A stretch of DNA of 64,000 bases, taken from contig NC_081542.1 in NCBI RefSeq assembly GCF_901000735.1, positions 44,494,238 to 44,558,237 on the forward strand. Reading direction: 5' to 3'. The notes under the pieces were generated by a model. It was given only the letters and a program-made list of their open reading frames with translations, was not told where the DNA came from and did no database searches. The DNA comes from Corylus avellana. Taxonomy: Eukaryota > Streptophyta > Magnoliopsida > Fagales > Betulaceae. The first letter of the stretch is position 1; each line of letters begins with the position of its first letter. Of the stretch, positions 47,120 through 57,427 are shown in pieces. Position numbers and translations under genes: made by a program.

Positions 47120-49180
47120 ATATATCCTTCCCTTGGTAATTGTTTAATTTTCTTTCTCCTTAATTTCTAATTTCACCCCTGTTGATGACAACTTTAAGTA
47201 TTAGTTTTTAAGTTGCTAACACAAAAGCAGGAGGTAGATAGATATAGATTTATATTATGCTATTTTGTACGACAAGTCGAATAATATATAGTCGGTCAGA
47301 GTAATATATTATTTTGTAGACTGTTATGTATATTATTACGTACTACACAATTTAATAATGTGATAGTGAAAATTAATCATTGGATCAGTACTTTAAAAAA
47401 AATATGAAAAGTTGATTTTCACTATAATATTATCTCAATTGTATAACAATTTATTTACTCAATTGTTTATAATAGTCAAAAACATGATTATTACTCACTA
47501 TAATAGTTGGTATATGAGTTGACTGCATACTATAACGGTTCAATTATGGACAAAAAGTTTGTTAACAGCTTTTCTATAAGAATAGTTGTATCCACACAAA
47601 GACTAAAATAAATTAAAAAATTGACAACGGTGAAGACTAACTCTAGGGACAAATTATAAACACAAAGATTGCATAAATACGTACATTGAGGGCAGGTAAA
47701 AGGTATCTCTAATAGAACATAAAAAGGAAACATCATATATGTGTTGTAATAGTTGGCATAAGAGTTGACAGTATAATATAGAGTAATTTTAGGGGCCTAC
47801 TTGTGTTTTACTAGTGTCCTACTAATAATGATGTAGCTATTAAAATCACAATTGAGCTTGTGATTGATCATTATTGAATTTTGATCAAATAGTAATTTTA
47901 ATAGCCATATTATTTTTAGTAGGGCACAAGTGAACCTTTTAAAATTACTCGTATAATATAATGGTTTAACTATAGATCACCAAAGTTTGTGGACAGCTTT
48001 TCTATAAGAATAACTGTATCCAACGAAAGACTAAAATAAATTATAAAAATGACGACAACGGCTTACATTGAATGAACAAACTTTTAAACATGTTTGTAAA
48101 ATCTTATATAATTACATTCAAGGACGTAACATGTTTATTTGTAAGACAATAAAACTTTATATGCATTACAATCGTATTACTTCGGCAACTTTATGGACAA
48201 ACTATAAACACAATTAATTAAATGATTCGGGTTATGGTTGAGTTATATAGTTTTATACTTATTGTTCGATATGACTCAAACTTGACACTAGGGCTAGCAA
48301 TTTTTTAAACAATCCGCAAACTCGACATGAACCTAACACGAAATTAGATGGTTTAGATTAAGAAGTTTGACCCGTTTAATTAAATGTATCGGGATATAAT
48401 TGATCTATATTGTCTTATATTCATACATCAACAAAACCCAAACCCAATATTTGATAGTATTTTTTACCTTGATAATTGTTCTGGAAGCAAATTGAGCACT
48501 CGGTGAAAGTAATAATAATAACACTAATAATAATAATTTAGCTGACTAAGAAATGTTAGAAACTGGGCCCACATGCCATGTACAATTTAAGTATACAAAA
48601 ATTAAGCTGTCTATGTCAAAAAAAAAAGAAAAAAAAAAAGGAGGTGTTCAGTAATTTATCACAAATTATAATTATTTGTGGAATTATAATTGAAATAGAT
48701 TTTATTCTGAATTTTTATTACTTAATGAGATGAATAATTAAGAAAAAGTTTTAATTGATCGTCCGTATATGACCTAGCTAGCCTATGAATACAGAAACAT
48801 GTTTATTCCATGTATGAGGTATTAGTGGGCATAGCTTAGAAGACACCTCTTTGACTAAAAATTAAAAAAAAATTATTCATAGTTCATGTTGCTTAAGTTA
48901 TTTGTTTCGCTCAAGTATGAACGTAGGTAATTTTAAATCTTTTTCCATTGCATATTTCAACATATTATTGTTTTGAATATTACAAGAAATTGTTTGTCTT
49001 TAGGATGCTATTATCCACCCAAGAAATCCTGGGATTTAACTAGTTTTTGTCCAAAATAATTGGGTCTTTGGTTTAAATTAGGTGTCAGAACATTTGCATT
49101 GAGTTAGCTAAAATAGATTGCAATCTAAAATTTAGATAAAACTCTCCTACATTCAATTAGTCATCTCCACTTTGTAATTT
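47120..49180. promoter_or_regulatory. Upstream region of DUF594 gene copy 2
   Basis: AT-rich promoter-side sequence, almost identical to 59561-61620. It contains a local duplication (47501-47632 repeated at 47748-48060, marked by AGCTTTTCTATAAGAATA) whose second copy is interrupted by a MITE. No gene was found. Confidence 0.55.
47781..47950. mobile_element. MULE-type MITE with 10-bp target duplication, copy 2
   Basis: 170 bp. Terminal inverted repeats GAGTAATTTTA / TAAAATTACTC extend imperfectly inward (CTACTTGTG, CCTACTA). A perfect 10-bp target duplication GTATAATATA lies at 47771-47780 and 47951-47960. A 9-10 bp duplication points to Mutator-like mobilisation. Confidence 0.8.
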
Positions 49181-49600
49181 CGTCTAACTTTCATTTATAA
49201 ATTGATAGAAATTCATGTCAATACCCTTAAAAACTCGACACGTGTCCTTAAAAAAAATTTAAAGAAAAAAAACTAAAATTATTAAAAACATTAAAAATTA
49301 AAAAGATGGTGGCTAGAGCCACCCCCAACAGCCTTGAAAGTGGCTTAGATACCCCAGATTGGCCAGTCTGGGGGTGGCCGAACACCCCCATGGCCTTTAG
49401 GGGTGGTTCAACCAACCCCAGACCGGCCAGGGACGGCTCGAGCCACTTTTTTTTTTTTTTTTCAATTGTTTGTTTTAAATTTTTTTAATAATTTTAGTTT
49501 TTAAATTATATTTTGTATATTTTTAAGAACACATGTCAAAATTTTAAGGATATTGACATTGATTTCCGCCAATTTATGGATGAAAATTAGAATGATAGCC
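49180..49600. mobile_element. Long-TIR element with GC-rich hairpin core
   Basis: The arms TTCATTTATAAATTGATAGA and the reverse complement around TCCGCCAATTTATGGATGAA match over ~70 bp. The core (49306-49448) is GC-rich with inverted GGTGGC / GCCACC and GGGGTGG / CCACCCC motifs. The third unit (61640-61925) retains the arms but has lost most of the core. The short ORF in the core is not a gene. Confidence 0.65.
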
Positions 49601-51631
49601 ATAAGCAATGTACCACCTGCTATACAAAATGAAACCTAGGTGGAGGTGAGTAAAAATAAAGTAGTTAAACCACACCGGTGTAAAATGTATTTAACCCTTT
49701 ATAAAATAATAATAAAAAAAAAATACTTAGTTAAAATTTAGAGAAAAATATGGGAATGCTTGATAAGATTTGAAGTTTAAAGGCTTGTGGCGGAATCTTG
49801 TGCTTCTTGTAATCGAGGTGACCTTTATAGTTTATACTATATCAAGTTAAATTGTAGGACCCTCTTTAGCCATGTGATGTACAAGGGTGAAACATACCTG
49901 CCACCAAACTGAAAGGGAATGGATAAAGATATCAGAGTTCCCTTGACGTTCTTGGAAGCAAGTTCTCGGCTTCGGTATTGAGGCGGTCGACAAGATTTGG
50001 GATAGTGGACTTGCTTGTTTCCTTACAAACTGTCGGCTGGGATGAAAATGCTATTGTTTGGAAAAAAAGAATCAAAAATGGAAGAGATCGAGTGGTGTCA
50101 ATGTCACACAAAAATGGGAAGCCAATATCTGATGTGTAAGTTATAATCAAAACTGGGATTTATAGATGTTTTTCGTCGAGAATAATTGGGACTTCAGGTT
50201 CAATATGTCATTCTTATTCGCAAGTTTAAGGGCTTTGTCATGGAATTTGAATCTCAAGCACATGAAGCAAACTCGTCTCTATATGCTTCTTGCAATTGAA
50301 GTGAGGTTTATCCTATACCAAGTTAAACTCATTGATGTGTGCCCTTTTGGAATCCATGTTGTCAAAGTTTCTAGGGATATTTCAAGCTTTTACTATAAAT
50401 TATTTATAAAATTGACTTAAGAGTCCATAATTTGTAAAATGATTAATCATTTTCACTCTTCACACTTTACAGGAGAGAGAAGAGTTTAATCATTTTATCA
50501 ATTATATCAACATTGTAAGTGGCTTTTAAGAAAAATTGTAGTATCCATTCTTATCTTACAATTGGTTCAAAGTATAATTAAACAAGAATATTGTTTGACA
50601 TGTATTCATTCTAACGTCTTTAGCACAACTAGAATACAACCTTTTCACTTTATCCTATTCCATCGTATCTTCCTACCTTCTCCATACTCTCATAAGCAAG
50701 GCATTATTTTAAAAAGTGTCAAAAATTATGAAAACATACCTTCGAAACTTAGCAATCATAAAATCGTACATTCGAAACTTTTGACTAGTTATTTCACGTT
50801 GTTACCATATCTTCATGTTCAAACTATTTTTTACTCATGGCGGTTCTTGCTATTAGAGCAATAGGCACACAATCAACAAGTATTGTTGGGACGTTGGCTT
50901 TAACCAAATACTATTCTGTTAGAAGTCTAGGGGGTTTGTTAAACACCTTCCTACCCCCGAATACCATTCATCTATTTATTTATTTTTTAAATCAACATCA
51001 AAATATTCTCACTTTTTATATCACATTATTTACTTTTTACAACTACTTAAAAAAAAAAAATCACTACAAAATAAAACCTTTTCACTTTTCTATATCAATC
51101 ATTACTCTCATTTTTTTTTTTTTTTCACCAACTCATGAACAGTATTTTGGCGTGGTATGGTGTTTACCAAATAACCCCTTTGTATTCTGCCAACCCGAAT
51201 ACAAAAAAAAAATAAAAATAAAAATAAAAAAAGCTTAAAGAACAAGAAGTCATGATCAAAAAATCTTAATTCATGGTCTTCAAAACATCAATCTCCCTAA
51301 GGAATTTCCGAAAGAGGTTTGCTTTTTACCCCAATCCCATAATCCACCCATCTCCCTACCATCTTCTCTCTTCCAAGCCCCTTTGATTTGAGAGGATCTC
51401 GCGGAATGTGCCTTTGACTTGGTCCCCTATGGCGGTTGAGTTTGCTTGACAGAATCGATCGTTGATCGGCTTCAAAGAGCCAATTGTGAGGCTAGACCTT
51501 GCTCACAAGATGGGCTCTGGCAGGCTTTAGGCCCATGCGCCTATTTGGCAGCCCATTCCCCAACAGTGTATAATTATTTCCCCTTTAAATGAAGGGAAGC
51601 AAGAACTCCAATTACCATTATAGCCAACAAG
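49601..51631. other. Distal upstream region of unit 2, no gene recognised
   Basis: Homologous to 61926-63943 but clearly more diverged than the DUF594 part. Short open frames at 50166-50420 and 62514-62768 are identical between copies in translation, yet are low-complexity and match no known family. The stretch ends with ~70 bp (51560-51631) homologous to 22268-22345, then the APC4 junction. Confidence 0.5.
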
Positions 51632-52467
51632 GTCGGCAAATGTTTCTATTAATATGAGACAAATGGCTTAATGAATAAAATTAGCATGAATGACAAATTG
51701 ATATGCTAGATTTTCAAAGTTTCACAAGGTTCCATGGCTTAACTACAATTTCAAACTTAATAGAGTCTATTGCAAACTTACAAGTTCAAAAAATATATTC
51801 TTAGTAAGCATCCAACCAAAAGTTCTGCAAAAGGTATATTTCCCACTCAGAATTTTAACAAAATGACACTGTCAAGTAATCCATTTTATTCATTGAACTC
51901 AAAATGGTACATGCAATGCAAATAGATAGGCAAAAGCATACCGTAATCAGACGTCCATCCGCCTCTCAGTTAAAACAAACAACAGCAACAGTGTGAGACT
52001 TTAAACTTTTGAATAACCTTCCATTTTACTTGACATTAAAGAATCACTGGTATTAGAGAAAGTATAAGCAATGAAAAATATAAATTCAAGTATAAATTTC
52101 ACCGTTGTACACAATCACAAACACCTTTTTTTTTTTTTTTTTTTTTTGATAAGTAAATTTTAAAGTATAGATTTCAAATCTAGGAGTTAGAGAAAGTAAC
52201 AACCAACTAATGAGTACCAATAGCAAGTTCGAACAATAAAGTAAGGCTACTAACTTCAACGTCGTGCAGTGAGACTGTTCCATCTTCAAGCCCAACAGCT
52301 ATGGCTTTACCATCAGGTCGCCAACATAATGATGTTATGCACCTTCCTAGAAAATGTTTTAGAAATTCAGTAAGTACATGCACTACTAAGGCACTTTTCG
52401 AGATGAAATTCATCAGCAAAATTTGAACCCTAAATGCAAAATTTGAACCCTAAATAAAAAATAAGAA

Positions 52468-52516
<49 letters not shown>

Positions 52517-53400
52517 CAGCATACCATATACACATACAAATATAGATATATACATGTGTGTGTTGAAGTAATACCAAATTATGATCAATTGAATAGGAAA
52601 CTACAACAATCAACCAACTGAACGACTTAATTTGGATTCTGAAATTTGCAACAGATTAATACAAGTCGTGGAAATTGAGGTAGGCAAAAGAGAGAGAGAT
52701 CTCACCAGGAGAAATTGTCCACAACCTCTGCCAATTGAAACGATGCAGCAAAATCTTGGAGTCTTCCGTAACCATGGCCAGCAAATCCTTCTCGGGGTTC
52801 CATTCCGAAATTTTTATCTGCCATTGTAAATCCCCGAATTAGAAAATGCACGCACACATATACACACAGCACAGCACACATGTACAGCCACATTGAAAAC
52901 CTGAGAGGCGACTGGTTTGTCGAATTGAAGCTGAAAAGGAAGCACCCGCTGGGAATCGTCGGTTTTCTTGGATGAAACTTCGAAAGGGTGCTCGATCAGA
53001 GATCAGTAATTGAATCAGTGAGACTAATAAATTGCGAAGAACATATAAAACCCTAGAAGATTAAGGCACTACCACACTTCCAGTAAGACGACCCCGTTTG
53101 GGGGCGGAGAAATGAGAGAAATGTAATGCAAGTGCGCATGAAGTGAAAGAAGAAGAAGAAGAGGAGGAGGAGGAGAGCTTGAGCGGTGGCGATTGCCAGG
53201 AGCTGCTGGGTGTTGGAAGTGTGAGAAAGAGGGCGGGCTTTTTGCGTTTCAACTTTTAATAGATGAGTTGAATGGTTTATTTTACTAAAGGAAATTTCGT
53301 CATTAAGATGAAATTGTTAATGATTTGGTAGTTTGAGGGCATTGCTGCAATTAAAAGTTTACGAAGATATTATCAATTAGATGATAATTTGATAGGCACG
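51632..53400 (-). pseudogene. Truncated APC4 pseudogene (intron 4 to exon 1 and upstream flank)
   Basis: Duplicated 5' end of APC4, carrying exon-4-like 51942-52025, exon 3 52255-52346, exon 2 52706-52817 and exon-1-like 52901-52969. Lesions: the start codon ATG is AAG (plus strand CTT at 52967-52969); the acceptor before exon 4 has changed from CAG to TAA; and the Trp codon in exon 4 is TGA. Intron 3 has lost about 0.8 kb, replaced by a T run at 52125-52147. Exons 5-19 are absent. It cannot encode APC4. Transcribed remnants could exist, but no evidence for that is in the sequence. Confidence 0.92.
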
Positions 53401-53409
53401 TGAACATTA

Positions 53410-53631
53410 GAGTTTGTTTGGGATTGTGTTTGAGAAATACAGCTTTTAAGTTAAAAAAAACTTTTGAGTAAAAACTTCATTTTTAAGCTTTTGTCAAAAA
53501 TGCATTTTAGCTATTTTTAGACTTTTTAGATCCTTAAAAGTGTTTTTAATTTTTTTACCAAACGAATAGTTTTTTAATCAAATGAACTTTTTGAGTATTA
53601 AAAGTACTTTTAGGCTCCTCAAATGCAAATC
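53410..53631. mobile_element. Harbinger/Tourist-like MITE, ~222 bp
   Basis: Bounded by TTA on both sides (53407-53409, 53632-53634). The left end GAGTTTGTTTGGGATTG resembles the reverse complement of the right end (GATTTGCATTTGAGGAG). It is absent from the homologous spacer near 20580. Confidence 0.55.
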
Positions 53632-53634
53632 TTA

Positions 53635-55023
53635 GGGCCCGTTTGGGAGTGTGATTTCAATAAGTACGATTTTAAAAATTGCGTTTTTAAAATCGCTACT
53701 TTTTAAAATCACACAGGCGTTTGGTAAAACATGTTAAAAAGTACTTTTTTTATTAATTGAGTGTTTGGATAACATTAGCATATAATTGCGGTTTCATGAC
53801 CAAATTAACAATAATGACATTTCTTTATAACAGTAAAATAACTAATATTGTCTATAAGCCTCCATTTTTAACACCTATGCAAATTAAAGTATGACTTATA
53901 ATTTGATATTAACTTTGAGTTTTTTACTTAGGCAATTATATATTGCTACATTACTTGTTTCTATATGCTTTTTTGTTTTTGTATTTTTTTTTTCTTGAAA
54001 CATATTCCAAATAGACATATAATAAAAAATAAAAGAACAATCCATGAAATTAAACTAATAATGAGAAAAATTTTTAAAAAAAATTAAAAAAAAATATCAC
54101 AAATTATCACTGTTTATTACCCATTAAAAAATATATATAAAAAAATATCACAAACTGTTAGAGTGCAATACCCATTAAAAAATAAAAATAAAAATCCATT
54201 ACAAATTGTTACTGTACAGTACCTTTAAAAAAAAAAAGTCATAAAAAATCGTCACTGTGCACTTCACTATGCAGTGCACAGTGACCTGGGAAAAATCATC
54301 ATCTTGGTCACTGTACAATATATTTTTTTTAAAAGAAAAAGCCTCACACGGTTACTGTACACGCACTATCACATTACTGTGCGTGTATAGTGATCTATCA
54401 TTGCATTCTATGATGGATTGCAGATCACTATGCATGCACGGTAATCTAAATAAAATTTTGAAAAAAAAAAAATCACGACTTTACTCTGTAGAAATGGTCG
54501 AAGAACATAAACGCATATATAAAAAGGCACAGTAATCATACAAACCACATAAAATAATACCAAACACCAAATAGTGAAAAGCTTTACAAAAGCAAAGAAG
54601 TTATATGGAGAGAAAGAAAATATTATGGTGAGATTATTACCTAGTAGAGGGGCGGGAAGATGGACAACAGCGACGCACACTGCTACAGGGCGGAGAAAGG
54701 ATGAACGAGACAGAGAGGATGAAGAAAAAAAAAGAGAAAAGAAGGTTTTTAATATATTGTAGGTGGGTATTCTTTGTATTTTTTTCATTCCCGCTCAAAA
54801 AAAGAAAATTATTGCGCCAAATATCTTTTTAATAGAAATCGTGATTTTGTTTTAAATTCGCACTTTTTCAAATAAGCACCCTCTAATCAGCTTATGAAAA
54901 TCGCAGATTTTTTTGCGATTTTAAAATTTGCGTTTTTTAAATTGCAATCCCAAACACCCTAAAATTGAGATTTGGTTTAAAATTGCAGATTATTTTTTTA
55001 AAAACGTACTCCCAAACGCATCC
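53635..55023. mobile_element. Non-autonomous Harbinger-like element, 1389 bp
   Basis: The left end GGGCCCGTTTGGGAGT and the reverse complement of the right end, GGATGCGTTTGGGAGT, match. TTA target duplications are at 53632-53634 and 55024-55026. Inside are degenerate ~50-bp subrepeats (54085-54450) built on TCACTGT(A/G)CA motifs. No transposase is seen; the 126-codon minus frame near 54408-54788 is low-complexity. Confidence 0.7.
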
Positions 55024-55026
55024 TTA

Positions 55027-55957
55027 CTCTCTTTTTTTCTTTTTCTTTTATTTTATTTTTTTTGTAATAGTTTGAAAGGACACATAGACTTTACCTTTAT
55101 TTTATTTTATTTTTATGCATGACGACATAGCTTAAAATTAAGGGATAGTTTTCACAACATCCTTCTATTTTATAATACTTATATATATATAGGGTGGAAC
55201 CAAAATTTCTCATTCGAAAGAGCAAAAGTACGAACTAGTTATAATAATAATAATTTTTTTATTTTATTTTTTTAAGTTTTCAAAATGCACAACATTGCAA
55301 GTTGCGCAAAAACGGAGATTTTTTTCACGTTTTCAACTTTTTTTTTTTAATACACACTCACAAACAAAATATCTTTTCACAATTTTATTTAAAAATGAGC
55401 GTTTAAACTGCAAAATTGCAAGACCCAACGCGCTCTAAGTTGAGTATGTAAATTAGAAATGTTTTTCTTTTTATGCTAAAAAGAAAAATTAGTTAACCAA
55501 TTCGAACAACGAAACATGAACCATCAATGATTATCTTTCTTCATTGCTTCTTATAAATGAATCATAATAAACAATATTGAATGATTTTTGCCTTCCCACA
55601 TTCAACATCAGACCCATTTGTATTCATGGGACTGCACAGAATCTCATTCAAATGGATAGAATTCCACAGTTATAATCATTTTTAAATGAGAGGAAGCAAC
55701 AACTCCAATTACCATTCTAGCCAACAAAGGTCGGCAAGAAAATTTCAAGAATGACTACCATCCTTGGCAGAAGGTTTTAGATATAGGTCGTCCCTGTAAG
55801 TTGAATACAATGGAAGATCAAGAGCTTGCTCTGCGATTCTCTCGTGCTTGTGAATTTTTGCAACCAGGCTTTCGAGGGATGGAAAGTTTGCCTATTACAT
55901 TTCACACCAACGTTCAACAGTTGGTTCAACATAAGAGTGGAAGAAGCACAAGATTAC
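55027..55957. other. Spacer between APC4 pseudogene and third DUF594 gene
   Basis: Homologous to 20590-22543 without the fold-back MITE and to 43304-43510 without the ~205-bp deletion. It includes the unrecognised short frame starting MEDQELALRFSRACE at 55810. Confidence 0.6.
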
Positions 55958-56202
55958 GGGTCGTTTGGATTTGTAATTTTAAATCGAGTGACTAAAAAAT
56001 ATGATTCAAAAAATAACTTCAAAATGTGTAATTTAAAAACACAGTTAAATGTTTGGTAAAATTACAGTTTAGTATTTTAAAATCATGTATTTTTTTTAAA
56101 AACACACCCCTTCCTTGACTTGAAAACGCATAGCTATACATTTTTCGCGAGCTTGTTTAAAATCACACTTTTGACCTTTTGAAATCGCAAAGCCAAACCG
56201 AC
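55958..56202. mobile_element. MITE-like inverted-repeat element, copy 3
   Basis: Same element as 27639-27883 and 43516-43760, without the LTR insertion upstream. Confidence 0.55.
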
Positions 56203-57427
56203 TAGCAATGGGACAAAAAATTGCAAAAGAGTAATTGTATATAATATTATAATAGCACCTCAGGTCGTATATAACCAACCACAACAAGACGCAAATCCTC
56301 CCCACAGAAATCTTCAGCAAAGTCATGAAGCAACCATGGCTCTTGCATTATAAATTAGAGTTAACCAGGAAAAAGAAAAAAAGGAAGAAAGAAATTCAGA
56401 GGCTACAATTTGTGTCTCGTTACACTCACTATAGTCTTTTCTGGGTTGTTAAAATATGGGTTCCAGCCAATGATCATGATCATTTTTTAAACGACTCTAT
56501 TTGATACTCAAGCCCAACCAAAATATACCCCTGAGGGATGTTCTGAAAGGAGAGTTGAATAGCCCTCGGTAGATAGATTAGCTGAAAATATAGAAAACTT
56601 TTTAGACTAACACAATGCCACAAAATTATCAAGCAAAAGAGGTTGAAATAGTGTGGATATATGTATAACGTGTAATAACCCCCAATAGAGACTGGTGCGA
56701 TTCAATTCAACACTTTGTTCGTTCGGGTTTCATTTTTGATAACTTGCCAAGTTGCTATACATAAACAAAATTTCAGGCGAACCACTAAAAGTTGCAGCCA
56801 ATAAATTCACGATGGTGTTGAGAAGCATTAGCTTTTAGTTAAACTTAGCTGCGAAGCCGAGGTATACTAGTGTTTTTATATACATTACTAACGCTGGGCA
56901 GAATTAAAATTGTTCTAGAGACGTATAATAGCATCATAAACTAAGAATATTTGAAGATTAAAAAGGAAATTCAAGAAGATAGAAAATAACAAATAGGAAA
57001 TAGAATGACCCTAATTGAACCAAATAAGCAAACATATAATTAATTCTGAAAGACTTAAATTTAATTGATAGTTCAAACTAAATTGAAAAATAACAAAGAC
57101 TAGTTGCATTTATATAGGCTAGGCACCTTCTAATTTAACAAGAAAAAGGAAAACCACACCTAATTAGAAAAGAAAAACCTAATCAGAATAGAAAAGGAAA
57201 AACAAAATCCTAATGGAAAATGGAAAAACCAATCCTTATTAAAAAGGAAAATTAAAAATACAAGTATAATTAAAATAAAAGCTATGTCGATTTTTTCCTG
57301 CCTGCATCAATTGCAAAACAATTCGATCCATCCCCTACAGGAAGGATATAAAGATACAGAAAAAATCTTCTGCCCATGCTCCTTTTTATTTTTTATTTTT
57401 AAATAAAAAGCCATTGGATTGACCAGT
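56203..57427. other. Spacer 3' of the DUF594 gene, copy 3
   Basis: Nearly identical to 43761-44986. No gene is seen. Confidence 0.6.

Larger units (their letters stand above)
43304..55744. repeat. Tandem segmental duplication, first complete unit (~12.44 kb period)
   Basis: The unit runs spacer - DUF594 gene - long upstream region - APC4 pseudogene fragment - TE-filled spacer, and is repeated from 55745 on. The period is fixed by the two 710-aa genes (44987 and 57428, offset 12441). The unit starts with a ~205-bp deletion (near 43424) relative to the other two copies. The same unit, beginning from the true APC4 gene, underlies 18000-29821. Confidence 0.85.

Noticed and set aside
54408..54788. 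126-codon minus-strand frame as a transposase remnant
   Set aside because: Phe/Ser-rich low complexity with no catalytic-domain motifs.
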